Assembly (NCBI GenBank): GCA_963770635.1
Contig: CAVYQI010000006.1
Location: forward strand, 186,001-250,000
Direction of reading: 5' to 3'
Length of the DNA: 64,000 nt
Origin: DASZIT01 sp963770635
Lineage (GTDB): Bacteria; Actinomycetota; Acidimicrobiia; Acidimicrobiales; RAAP-2
In this document: piece by piece, positions 24,056 through 31,999 of the stretch
Layout: every line of letters starts with the position of its first letter
How positions within the stretch are numbered: position 1 is the first letter of the stretch
Program-made: the position numbers and the translations under genes
The notes under the pieces: generated by a model
Database searches by the model: none
What the model was told of the DNA's origin: nothing
The model's input: only the letters and a program-made list of their open reading frames with translations

Positions 24056-25228
24056 ATGGACCTGCGATTCACCCCTGACCAGGAAGCCTTCCGAGCCGAG
24101 GCCCGCGCCTGGCTCTCCGGTCACGCCCCGGCTCCCGGATCGTTGCCCTCCCTCGACACCCCCGAGGGCTTCGAGTCCCACCGGGCCTGGGAGCAGACCC
24201 TGTCGGCCGACCGCTGGTCGGTGGTGTCATGGCCGGAGGAGTACGGAGGTCGGGGGGTGGGGATCCTCGAGTGGCTGATATTCGAGGAGGAGTACTGGCG
24301 TATCCAGGCCCCGACCCGGGTGAGCCAGAACGGGATCTTCCTTCTCGCCCCGACCATGTTCGAGTTCGGCACCGAGGAGCAGAAGGCTCGCTTCCTCCCC
24401 CCCATGGCCTCCGGCCAGGAGATCTGGTGCCAGGGGTGGTCGGAGCCCGATGCCGGGAGCGACCTGGCCGGCATCCGCAGCCGGGCCGTTCGGGCGCCGG
24501 GCGACGATGGTTGGCTGCTTACCGGGCAGAAGACGTGGGCATCCCGGGGCGCGTACGCCGAATGGTGCTTTGGTCTTTTCCGGACCGATCCGGAAGCCGA
24601 GCGCCACCGGGGCCTTACCTACTTCTTGTTGGCCACCGACTCCCCCGGAGTCACCGTCCGGCCGATCCCTCAGATCGACGGCGAGCCGGGGTTTGCCGAG
24701 ATCTTCTTCGAGAGCGTGTTCGTTCCCGACTCGCAGGTGCTCGGAGACGTCGGTCAGGGCTGGAGCGTGGCCATGGCCACCGCCGGTTCCGAACGGGGGC
24801 TCAGCCTCCGCAGCCCCGCCCGCTACACCGAGGCGGCGTCCCGCCTGGTGTCGCTCTACGCCGAACAGCTGGACCGGGTTCCTGCCCGGGCGGCTCGAAG
24901 CGCCGACGCGGTGGCTCAGGCCTGGATGGACGCCGAGGCCTATCGGCTCAACACCTACTGGACGGCGTGCCGGGTGCTGGCTGGCGGCACCGTCGGCCCG
25001 GAGGCGAGTGCCAACAAGATCCACTGGTCCGAGACCGACTTGGCCATCTACCGGGCGGCGCTCGGACTGCTCGGGCCAGAGGCCGAGCTGACCGGCGGAA
25101 GTGGAGCTGCCGGCAACCCGTGGCTCGATGGCTTCCTGTTCGCACTGGCCGGACCCATCTATGCCGGCACCAACGAGATCCAACGCAACGTGGTAGCCGA
25201 GCGCCTGCTCGGGCTGCCGCGGGGCTGA
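24056..25228 (+). CDS. Acyl-CoA dehydrogenase, FadE alpha-type
   Basis: A 390-residue acyl-CoA dehydrogenase (GTG 24032 would add eight residues). FAD-binding motifs WCQGWSEPDAGSDLAG and LLTGQKTWAS, and the C-terminal GTNEIQRNVVAERLLGLPRG, are all present. The usual catalytic Glu of the Y-E-G-T segment is Ala here (IYAGTNEIQ). This occurs in steroid-type heterotetrameric FadE enzymes, whose base lies elsewhere or in one subunit only. It is followed 18 bases later by a second FadE, so an alpha2beta2 enzyme is likely. Substrate probably a steroid or branched acyl-CoA. Confidence 0.9.
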   Translation: MDLRFTPDQEAFRAEARAWLSGHAPAPGSLPSLDTPEGFESHRAWEQTLSADRWSVVSWPEEYGGRGVGILEWLIFEEEYWRIQAPTRVSQNGIFLLAPTMFEFGTEEQKARFLPPMASGQEIWCQGWSEPDAGSDLAGIRSRAVRAPGDDGWLLTGQKTWASRGAYAEWCFGLFRTDPEAERHRGLTYFLLATDSPGVTVRPIPQIDGEPGFAEIFFESVFVPDSQVLGDVGQGWSVAMATAGSERGLSLRSPARYTEAASRLVSLYAEQLDRVPARAARSADAVAQAWMDAEAYRLNTYWTACRVLAGGTVGPEASANKIHWSETDLAIYRAALGLLGPEAELTGGSGAAGNPWLDGFLFALAGPIYAGTNEIQRNVVAERLLGLPRG

Positions 25229-25246
25229 CGGTCAGGACTCCCGATC

Positions 25247-26344
25247 GTGCGATTCGCCTTTACCGAACAACAGACCCAGTTCCGGGACGCGGTGCGCCAG
25301 GTGCTCGACAAGGAGTGCACGCCCGACGATCTACGGGACGCATTCAACGCCCCGGCGGCCCGCAGCCGGCGGTGGGCCACCCTGGCCGAGATGGGGGTCG
25401 TCGGTCTGACGGTTCCGGAGGGTCACGGCGGCCTCGGTCTCCACCTGCTCGACCTCGCGCCGGTGCTGGAGGAAGCCGGTCGGGCCGGACTTCCCGAACC
25501 GCTGATCGAGACCACCGCGTTGGCGGCTCCGCTGTTGGCGGCGCTCCCGTCTGACCGCGTCACCGGTTGGTTGGAGGCAATAGCGAGCGGACAGATCACC
25601 GCGGCGGTGGCCCCCGTCGATGACGGCGGGCGGGTGGCCGCGCCGACGTCGGGTGAATCGGTGGTGCCGGCCGCCGACGGTGCCGACCTGTTCATCCTGC
25701 CGGCCGCCCCCGACCCCGATGGTCGAGGCTTCGAGCTCCACGCCGTCCCCGTCGCCGACGTCACCGTCACCCCGGTGGCGTCCCTCGATCCCACCCGTCG
25801 ACTCGGCACGGTGGGCTGGGAGCCGTCGCCGGCCACCCTCATCGTCTCCGGCGGCCAAGCCCGGTCCGCGCTCGGCGATCTGGCCGACCGGGGCTCAGTG
25901 GCCACCGCCGCCGAGCTGCTGGGTCTGGCCGACCGGATGATCACCATGGCGGCCGCCTATGCCAAGGATCGCAACCAATTCGGGAAACCGATCGGCAGCT
26001 TTCAGGCGGTCAAGCACCTGCTGGCCGGGGCCCAGGTCAAGTTCGAATTCGCCCGTCCGGCCGTCTACGCCGCCGCCTGGTCCCTCGGCGACCCCGAACT
26101 GGCCGATGCATCCGCAAGAGCCAGAAGCGCGTCGCTGGCCAAGGCCTACGCATCGGACGCCGCCACCGAGGCGGCCCGGGTGTCACTCCAGGTGCACGGG
26201 GCCATCGGCTACACCTGGGAGTGCGACCTCCACCTCTACCTGAAGCGGGCCTGGGCGCTGGCCGAGGCGTGGGGATCGGCCGCCGACCACCGGCACCGCA
26301 TCCTCTCGTCATTGGTCGACGAGGTCCGCCCGACCTCGGGCTAG
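25247..26344 (+). CDS. Acyl-CoA dehydrogenase, FadE beta-type partner
   Basis: A 365-residue partner starting at GTG 25247 (RFAFTEQQTQFRDAVRQVLD). It has the C-terminal helical domain with KDRNQFGKPIGSFQAVKHL and the SLQVHGAIGYTWE segment, but the middle FAD-binding strands are degenerate (no CxxxTEPxxGSD motif). That is the usual picture for the beta subunit of an alpha2beta2 FadE pair. The stop codon overlaps the stop of the convergent SRPBCC gene by three bases. Confidence 0.88.
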   Translation: MRFAFTEQQTQFRDAVRQVLDKECTPDDLRDAFNAPAARSRRWATLAEMGVVGLTVPEGHGGLGLHLLDLAPVLEEAGRAGLPEPLIETTALAAPLLAALPSDRVTGWLEAIASGQITAAVAPVDDGGRVAAPTSGESVVPAADGADLFILPAAPDPDGRGFELHAVPVADVTVTPVASLDPTRRLGTVGWEPSPATLIVSGGQARSALGDLADRGSVATAAELLGLADRMITMAAAYAKDRNQFGKPIGSFQAVKHLLAGAQVKFEFARPAVYAAAWSLGDPELADASARARSASLAKAYASDAATEAARVSLQVHGAIGYTWECDLHLYLKRAWALAEAWGSAADHRHRILSSLVDEVRPTSG

Positions 26345-26871
26345 GACCCCTCTTCGGGGAATCCCGATTCCGCCAACCGCTTCAGGTTGGAGAAATCGGA
26401 GTCCACCTCGTGCTGGAGGGACCGTCGCAGCCGTCGGGTACCGGGACGCGGGATGGCCTCCATGTGAAGGAACCGGGTGCGCTCGCCCCCGTCCTCCGGA
26501 ACCGCGGCCATCACCACCAGGTACAGCCTGGCCTTGCCGCTCATCATGCAGAAGCCGTCTTCGATGCGGACGCGGAAGGGGAGGCTGATCCCATGGCTCG
26601 TCGCCGTCATCCGTACATGGGTGACCTCGCCTTGTTCCTCCCGATGGTGGATGACGACCCGATCGACCTGAGAGTCGAAGCGAGGAGTGAAGTTCTCGAA
26701 GTCGATGGCGTGGGACCACACCGCCTCGTAGGGCGCGTCGATCACTCCGTGGTGGTAGGCGGCGCTGGGAATGGTGGCCGCCAGCACCTTGGCCCGACCG
26801 ATCGGATCGAGGGAAGCCACCGGCCAACCGTTCCCAAGCCCGCGCCTGTTCGGGCCGCTCACGGCTGCCAC
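26341..26871 (-). CDS. SRPBCC-fold (polyketide cyclase/START-like) protein
   Basis: A 176-residue protein with the SRPBCC pattern: SAAYHHGVIDAPYEAVWSHA at the start of the fold, DFENFTPRFDSQVDRVVIHH, and a later MEAIPRPGTRRLRRSLQHEV helix. Such folds bind hydrophobic ligands; no catalytic role can be read. It overlaps the ECF sigma gene by 13 bases, so the two are translationally linked, suggesting a ligand-binding partner of the sigma factor or simply a shared regulon. Confidence 0.7.
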   Translation of the reverse strand: MAAVSGPNRRGLGNGWPVASLDPIGRAKVLAATIPSAAYHHGVIDAPYEAVWSHAIDFENFTPRFDSQVDRVVIHHREEQGEVTHVRMTATSHGISLPFRVRIEDGFCMMSGKARLYLVVMAAVPEDGGERTRFLHMEAIPRPGTRRLRRSLQHEVDSDFSNLKRLAESGFPEEGS

Positions 26872-27350
26872 CTTCCCCGAAATGCAGCCCGGGCCCGGTG
26901 CGCCCGGGACTTGACCGTCCCGACCGGAATGCTCAAGGCAAGGGCGACCTCGGCTTCGCTCAGGCCGTCCACGTCCCGGAGGACCAGGATCGCCCGTTGC
27001 TCGGGGGCGAGGGCGGCCAGCGTGGCCCGGATGTCGAGGGAGGTAGCGATATCGGCGAGCGTCACTTCGGGGAGCGGCATGGTGTCCGGGTCCATGGCCA
27101 CCGCGCGACCCCCGGCCACCCGGATCGACTCACGCACCGCGATGCGGCGCACCCAGCCTTTCAGCGCCGCCGGTTCGCGCAGGGAGCCGAGACTCTTGAG
27201 GACAGCTATGAACGTCTCTTGCACGGCATCATCTCCCCGGTCGAGGGCGATGGCTCCGCACACCCGGCCGACATACGGCATCAGGGCGCGAACCAACGCG
27301 TCCATCGCCTCGGGGTCGCCTCGCTGGGCGGCCCGAACCAGGTGCTCCAT
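26859..27350 (-). CDS. ECF-type RNA polymerase sigma factor
   Basis: A 163-residue sigma-70 factor with regions 2 and 4. Region 2 starts EHLVRAAQRGDPEAMDALVR and includes DDAVQETFIAVLKSL. Region 4 reads LAALAPEQRAILVLRDVDGL, then SEAEVALALSIPVGTVKSR. ATG 27350 is chosen because the frame extension runs into the promoter palindrome. No anti-sigma factor is adjacent; the SRPBCC protein is the operon partner. Divergent from an FAD oxidoreductase across a long perfect palindrome that contains GGAAC on each strand, the typical ECF -35 element, so both sides may be driven by this sigma factor. Confidence 0.88.
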   Translation of the reverse strand: MEHLVRAAQRGDPEAMDALVRALMPYVGRVCGAIALDRGDDAVQETFIAVLKSLGSLREPAALKGWVRRIAVRESIRVAGGRAVAMDPDTMPLPEVTLADIATSLDIRATLAALAPEQRAILVLRDVDGLSEAEVALALSIPVGTVKSRAHRARAAFRGRWQP

Positions 27351-27379
27351 CCCTAGATTCCTAGCTCTTTCCCACCATG

Positions 27380-27419
27380 ACAAGAGGATGGAACTTCGGA
27401 GAAGGTTCCATCCTCTTGT
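27380..27419. promoter_or_regulatory. Perfect 15-bp-arm palindrome in divergent ECF promoter
   Basis: Arms ACAAGAGGATGGAAC (27380-27394) and GTTCCATCCTCTTGT (27405-27419) flank TTCGGAGAAG. Each arm supplies a GGAAC that could be an ECF -35 element for one direction. The other arm's CCTCTTGT then falls about 17 bases downstream where a -10 would be. On the right side the oxidoreductase ATG is only five bases beyond the palindrome, suggesting leaderless transcription. Confidence 0.6.
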
Positions 27420-27423
27420 AGGC

Positions 27424-28590
27424 ATGACACCAACCTCCACTCCCATCACCGTCGTCGGCGGAGGGCTCGCCGGCCTGGTCGCCGCCATCAGTTCGGCCGA
27501 GTCGGGCGCCTCGGTCGATCTCTACGAGGCCCACCGCCAGCTCGGCGGGCGGGCTCGCAGCTCACCGGCGCCCTACGTGGCCAACCTCGGGCCGCATGTG
27601 ATCTACAACGACGGTCCCCTCTGGCGCTGGCTCGACGACCGGCAGCTGGTGGCGGGAGCCACCCGGCCCCCGATGAGTGGCATCTTTGTGCGTCACCATG
27701 GTTCGCTCCACCGGTTCCCGCCACCCGCCCTGATCCGAGGCATCAAACTGGTGCGCAGCCGTGACATCCCCGGCGACATCTCCTTCTATCAGTGGGCGGA
27801 AGGAAAGGCCGGGCCCAAGGTGGCCGAGGCGTTGAGCCGGTTCACCGCGGTGGGCACCTTCACCCACGATCCGGGCGCACTGTCGGCGTCCTTCGCGGCC
27901 GAGGTGGCTCGGCGGGCGACCAAGGTTCCGCCGGCGGCTCGCTATGTCCCGGGGGGATGGACGACCCTGGCCGAACGGCTGGGCCGACGGGCGGTCGAGG
28001 TTGGGGTCCGGGTCCACACCGGGTCTCCGGTCACCGAGCTCCCCGGCACCGGCCCGGTGATCGTCGCCATCGAGTTGTCGGCGGCCCGCCGCCTGCTCGA
28101 TGACGAGAAGCTGACCTGGCCGAGCGGCCGGGTGGCGTCACTGGATCTCGGGATCGAGGCCCGCCGCGGGGATGCCTTCGTCATCTCGGATCTCGACGGG
28201 TGCGGCTGGGTCGAATGCTTCAGCTATCCCGATCCTTCCCTGGCGCCGAGCGGCCACCGCCTGGTCCAGGTGCAGGTCGGGCTGCACCCGGAAGAATCCC
28301 TGGCCGACGGCGTGATCCGGGCCGAAGGCTTGTGCGACCTCGGGTATCCAGGATGGCGGGATCGGGAGACCTGGCGACGCCGTTCGGTCCTCGACGGCCG
28401 TTCCGGTGCCCTCGACTATCCGGGTACCTCGTGGCAGGACCGGCCGGCCATCGACCGGGGCAACGATGTCTTCCTCTGCGGTGACTCGGTGGCCGCCCCC
28501 GGACTGCTGAGCGAAGTGTCGTGGTCCAGCGCCATCACCGCGGCCGAGGGCGCCCTCCGGGCGGTGGGGAGACAGGCAGTCCGCCGGTAG
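27424..28590 (+). CDS. FAD-dependent amine oxidase/desaturase-like oxidoreductase
   Basis: A 388-residue flavoprotein. The dinucleotide motif ITVVGGGLAGLVAAISSAES, then VDLYEAHRQLGGRARS, marks the FAD site; the C-terminal FAD contact is NDVFLCGDSVAAPGLLSEVS. The middle resembles the phytoene desaturase/protoporphyrinogen oxidase group. The substrate is unknown. It is divergent from the ECF sigma operon and begins five bases after the palindrome, so it is a likely direct target of that sigma factor. Confidence 0.85.
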   Translation: MTPTSTPITVVGGGLAGLVAAISSAESGASVDLYEAHRQLGGRARSSPAPYVANLGPHVIYNDGPLWRWLDDRQLVAGATRPPMSGIFVRHHGSLHRFPPPALIRGIKLVRSRDIPGDISFYQWAEGKAGPKVAEALSRFTAVGTFTHDPGALSASFAAEVARRATKVPPAARYVPGGWTTLAERLGRRAVEVGVRVHTGSPVTELPGTGPVIVAIELSAARRLLDDEKLTWPSGRVASLDLGIEARRGDAFVISDLDGCGWVECFSYPDPSLAPSGHRLVQVQVGLHPEESLADGVIRAEGLCDLGYPGWRDRETWRRRSVLDGRSGALDYPGTSWQDRPAIDRGNDVFLCGDSVAAPGLLSEVSWSSAITAAEGALRAVGRQAVRR

Positions 28591-28664
28591 CTGGAGGGTC
28601 CGGCCCCGCCCGCCCGGCGTCCGTTGCCAGGTTTCATGACGCTCGACGTCATTGGCGAGCCGGC

Positions 28665-29848
28665 TCAGACGGGCACCCCGGCGAGCGCCAGCATGATACC
28701 GACGGCTCCGGCGACGAGCAGCCCGCTCACGACGCCGCGCCGGACGACGAAGAGCCAGAGCAGGGCGCCGGCAAGCACCGGAATCTGCCACAGGTGCTGG
28801 AACGAGCAGGCCGAGGGGGATCGCCGATCCGGCGATGGCGCCGATGACGGCTGGTCCCGGCCCCGGTGAGGAATGCCTCGACGGCGCGGTTGGCTCGGAT
28901 CTGGTCGAAGCGGGGGCCACCGACGAGCACGAAGACGAACGACGGGGCGAACGCGACCAGCGCGGCCAGGAGACCGCCGCCGACTCCTCCGGCGGCGTAG
29001 CCGACGACGGCCACGGTCTGGACGACCGGACCGGGGGTGACCTGGCCGAGGGCGACGGCGTTCAGGAACTGGCGCGCCGGTCATCCAGTGATAGGTGGTG
29101 ACGACGTCGTGCTGCATGAGCGGGATGATGACGAACCCGCCGCCGTAGGAGAGAGCGCCGACCTTGAAGGCCACCCAGGACGAGCGCGCCGAGGCCGCCG
29201 AGGACGGCACCGTGGGCCACGACCGCGGGGATGACGGCGCGGGCGGGACCCGGCGACCGGGGTCGGCCTTCCCGGCGGACCGCGATCTCCACCGCACCGC
29301 AGGCAACGAGCACCAGCACCAGGTACGGGCCGATGGTCGCCGCCGCCGCGCCGCCCACGAGGGCGTAGACGACCCAGCGGACCCGCTGGGCCTGCCCCGC
29401 GCCGATGCGCTTCCAACTGGCCGGCACGAGACCAGAGGCGGCGTGGAGGGCCACGGCAGGAACCGCGGCGCCGGAACCCGCGGCCGCTGCCGAGTACCCA
29501 GTTCGGCGGATGGCTGGCTAAGAAGACGGCCGAGAGGGCCAGGATGAGGATCAGGCCGGGGACGATGAAGCAGACACCGCCGAGGACGGCGCCGGGCACT
29601 CCCCGGAGCCGCCAGGCGCAGAAGATGGCGAGCTGGGTCGAAGCGGGACCGGGCAGGAGGTTGGTCGCGGCAATACCGTCCTCGAACTCCTTGGCGTCGA
29701 TCCAGTGCCGTTGCTCGACGCACAGGCGACGGAGCAGGGCGATGTGGGTGGGTGGTCCGCCGAAACCGATACAGCCGAGTCGGGTCCATTCCCAGGCGAT
29801 GGTGCCGAGCGACACCGTCGTGGCCGGCCCCGGATCGTCGGCGCTCAC
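28665..29848 (-). pseudogene. chrA: Chromate transporter ChrA, broken by several frameshifts
   Basis: A full-length ChrA can be followed only by changing frame about five times. Pieces in order are: GTG 29848 with TRLGCIGFGGPPTHIALLRR and ATNLLPGPASTQLAIF; then SGLVPASWKRIGAGQAQRVR; then FKVGALSYGGGFVIIPLMQH; then NAVALGQVTPGPVVQTVAVV; then AIAGSAIPLGLL; and finally LAGALLWLFVVRRGVVSGLL to the stop at 28665. The two FGGP/YGGGF halves are the expected repeats of long-chain CHR proteins that export chromate. The start overlaps the PadR stop (GTGA). Either a decayed gene or a stretch of poor sequence. Confidence 0.8.
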
Positions 29849-30147
29849 GGCTCGTCGCCGAGGACCTCGTCGGCTAGCTCTCGCAGCTGCTTCTTGGCCG
29901 CCGCCAGTTCCCGCCGCCCCTTGGCGGTGGACACATAGGAACGGCGGGCTCGCCCATCGACCACCTGGGGATGGGACGTGATCAGCCCTTCGGTTTCCAT
30001 CTTGTGCAGGGTGGGATAGAGGGAGCCGGGACTGATCTTGTAACCGTGGTGGGCCAACTCGGTCGCCATCCATGCGCCGTGGACCGTTCCCTGGGTGGCG
30101 TGATGGAGGATGTGCAGCCGAACCGCGCCTCGGAGGAACTCTCGCAC
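29845..30147 (-). CDS. PadR-family transcriptional regulator
   Basis: About 100 residues from GTG 30147 (a TTG at 30165 would add six). The PadR winged helix is clear: VREFLRGAVRLHILHHA, then GYKISPGSLYPTLHKMETEG, then GRARRSYVSTAKGRRELAAA. The gene overlaps chrA by four bases; PadR regulators commonly precede chromate transporters. An inverted repeat at its start, shared with the divergent VOC gene, is the probable operator. Confidence 0.88.
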   Translation of the reverse strand: MREFLRGAVRLHILHHATQGTVHGAWMATELAHHGYKISPGSLYPTLHKMETEGLITSHPQVVDGRARRSYVSTAKGRRELAAAKKQLRELADEVLGDEP

Positions 30148-30160
30148 AGGTTGGACCTTA

Positions 30161-30185
30161 CTCAATATCGAACTACGATATCGAG
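30161..30185. promoter_or_regulatory. PadR-type operator
   Basis: CTCAATATCG (30161-30170) and CGATATCGAG (30176-30185) match in 9 of 10 positions around AACTA. It lies between the padR start and the VOC start (33 bases to the VOC ATG). The ATATCG...CGATAT core is AT-rich against a GC-rich background, as expected for a PadR site. Confidence 0.65.
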
Positions 30186-30217
30186 TTTAGTAATCAGCGA
30201 CGGAAGGAGAACCCTCG

Positions 30218-30634
30218 ATGGCCACTGTCAGCGTCCGGTACATCGTCGACGATGTCGACACCGCGATCGCGTTCTACACCCAGCATCTCGGTTTCAAAGA
30301 GGAGATGCATCCCGCTCCCGCTTTTGCCATGCTCTCCCGGGGCGACCTACGCCTCTTGCTGAGCGCCGCCGGGGGACGGGGCCCGGACGGGGGCTCCCAG
30401 GCCATGCCTGATGGCCGAGTGCCCGAGCCAGGTGGTTGGAACCGGTTCACCCTCGAGGTGACCGATCTCGCCTCCACCGTCGAGATGCTGCGCGAAGGAG
30501 GTACGCAGTTCCGCAACGACATCGTAAAGGGCATGGCTGGCAACCAGGTCTTGCTCGATGACCCGTCGGGCAATCCCATCGAGCTGTTCGAGCCGACCCG
30601 GCCGGAAGCCAAGCTTTCGTCGGAGACCAACTGA
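30218..30634 (+). CDS. VOC-family (glyoxalase/bleomycin-resistance fold) protein
   Basis: A 138-residue protein with ribosome site GAAGGAG. It has VRYIVDDVDTAIAFYTQHLG at the N-terminus, RFTLEVTDLASTVEMLREGG in the second half and DDPSGNPIELFEP at the end, all typical of VOC metalloenzymes. The specific substrate is not clear; candidate functions are glyoxalase-like or dioxygenase-like. It is divergent from padR-chrA and probably shares its operator. Confidence 0.88.
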   Translation: MATVSVRYIVDDVDTAIAFYTQHLGFKEEMHPAPAFAMLSRGDLRLLLSAAGGRGPDGGSQAMPDGRVPEPGGWNRFTLEVTDLASTVEMLREGGTQFRNDIVKGMAGNQVLLDDPSGNPIELFEPTRPEAKLSSETN

Positions 30635-30766
30635 CCAACGGACCAACGATCGACGGCGGACCCCTACCCGGTGGGCCCTCCCGATTGTCCCGACACCGAC
30701 TGCGGCGTTACCTTCGGGGGCGGCAATCCTCGTCCCCAACGCCAACAGCCGGAGAGGCCACCTCGT

Positions 30767-31576
30767 ATGGACGCAACCACCCTCATCAACTCGTTCCGGG
30801 TCGACGGCAAGGTCGCCGTCATCACCGGCGCCGGGAGCGGCATCGGGAAGGCAAGTGCCCTGGCCCTGGCCGGCGCCGGGGCCGAGGTGGTGTGCGCCGA
30901 TATCTTCCCGGACACCGCTGCCGCCACCGCCGACGAGATCACCGCCGCCGGTGGCACCGCCGAAGGGGTCGGTCTCGACGTCTCCCGCCGGGACGAGGTC
31001 GACCAACTGGCTAGCCGAATCGCCGCCGAGCGGGGCGGCATCCATATCTGGGCCAACATCGCCGGCATCATGGTGGAGGGCCCGTTCCTCGACGCCCCCG
31101 AAGAGGATCTCGATCGCATCCTGGCCGTCAACCTGAAGGGAGTCTTCTTCGGGTGCCAGGCCGCCGGCCGGGTGATGGTGACCCAACCGGAAGGCGGCAG
31201 CATCATCAACGCGTCGTCGGCGGCGGCCGACGCGCCGAGCCCGAACATCGTCAGCTATGCCATCTGCAAGGCCGGGGTGGTGCAGATGACCAAGTCGCTG
31301 GCTATCGAGATCGGGAAGAAGGGCGTGCGGGTCAACGCGGTGGCTCCGGGGTTCGTGCTCACCGGGATGACCGGGCGCTACTTCGTACGCCCCGACGGCA
31401 CCATCGATGAGGAGATGCAAGAGGCAGTGGTCGGCCCGATGCGGAAGCACACCCCGTTGCGGTCCATCGGCGAGCCCGAGGACATCGCCGCCGCCGTGCT
31501 CTACCTCGCCTCCGACGCCGCCCGGTTCATGACCGGTCAGGTGGTGCGACCCAACGGCGGGGTGGCGATGGTCTGA
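30767..31576 (+). CDS. Short-chain dehydrogenase/reductase (SDR)
   Basis: A 269-residue classical SDR. Rossmann motif VAVITGAGSGIGKASALALA, then the NIAGI strand, the catalytic Ser in IINASSAAA and the YAICK pair (Tyr-x3-Lys), and KGVRVNAVAPGFVLTGMTG. ATG 30767 follows CCGGAGAGG. The family acts on 3-hydroxyacyl-CoA, hydroxysteroid or similar alcohols; context with FadE and hydratase genes fits a 3-hydroxyacyl-CoA or steroid dehydrogenase. Its stop shares bases with the next start. Confidence 0.92.
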   Translation: MDATTLINSFRVDGKVAVITGAGSGIGKASALALAGAGAEVVCADIFPDTAAATADEITAAGGTAEGVGLDVSRRDEVDQLASRIAAERGGIHIWANIAGIMVEGPFLDAPEEDLDRILAVNLKGVFFGCQAAGRVMVTQPEGGSIINASSAAADAPSPNIVSYAICKAGVVQMTKSLAIEIGKKGVRVNAVAPGFVLTGMTGRYFVRPDGTIDEEMQEAVVGPMRKHTPLRSIGEPEDIAAAVLYLASDAARFMTGQVVRPNGGVAMV

Positions 31577-31905
31577 TGGCCGCATCCGATCCGGTGGATC
31601 TGTCCGCCGCCCGACGTACCGGCATCACCATCTCCGGACACCATTCGCCGATGAATTGGATCCTGGTGTTCACCAAGCTCACCGTGGAGATCGACGGGAA
31701 CCCGGTGATCGGGTCATGGCGGAAGCACTTCATCCCCACCGATCCCGGGGAACACCACGTCAACGTGTTCTTCAAGTACATCGGCCAGCCGCGGTGCGCC
31801 GAGGCGTCGGTGGACATCGAGGTGGAGGAAGGTGAGACGGTGGGACTCGCCTACCGGGCCCCCAACCTGATGACCGCCGCGGGGCGCCTGGAAGTCAGGA
31901 CCTGA
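31576..31905 (+). CDS. Hypothetical small beta-rich protein
   Basis: A 109-residue protein starting on the last base of the SDR stop codon, so co-translated with it. The sequence alternates hydrophobic strands (WILVFTKLTVEIDGNPVIGS, HHVNVFFKYIG, ASVDIEVEEGETVGLAYRA) and looks like an immunoglobulin-like or beta-sandwich domain. There is no signal peptide. I know no function for it. Partnership with the SDR is inferred from overlap. Confidence 0.6.
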   Translation: MAASDPVDLSAARRTGITISGHHSPMNWILVFTKLTVEIDGNPVIGSWRKHFIPTDPGEHHVNVFFKYIGQPRCAEASVDIEVEEGETVGLAYRAPNLMTAAGRLEVRT

Positions 31906-31999
31906 CCTATTCGAGCCTCGGAACTCGGCCGGAGAGGCTCGACCCTCGCGCCTTGTAGATTTGCGACACCAAATGGGTAGTGCTGACGGAAGGGATGAG

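Noticed and set aside
25226..25239. GCTGACGGTCAGG after the first FadE, similar to the TetR palindrome
   Set aside because: The half-sites are separated by one base instead of five, and it overlaps a stop codon; not the same operator.
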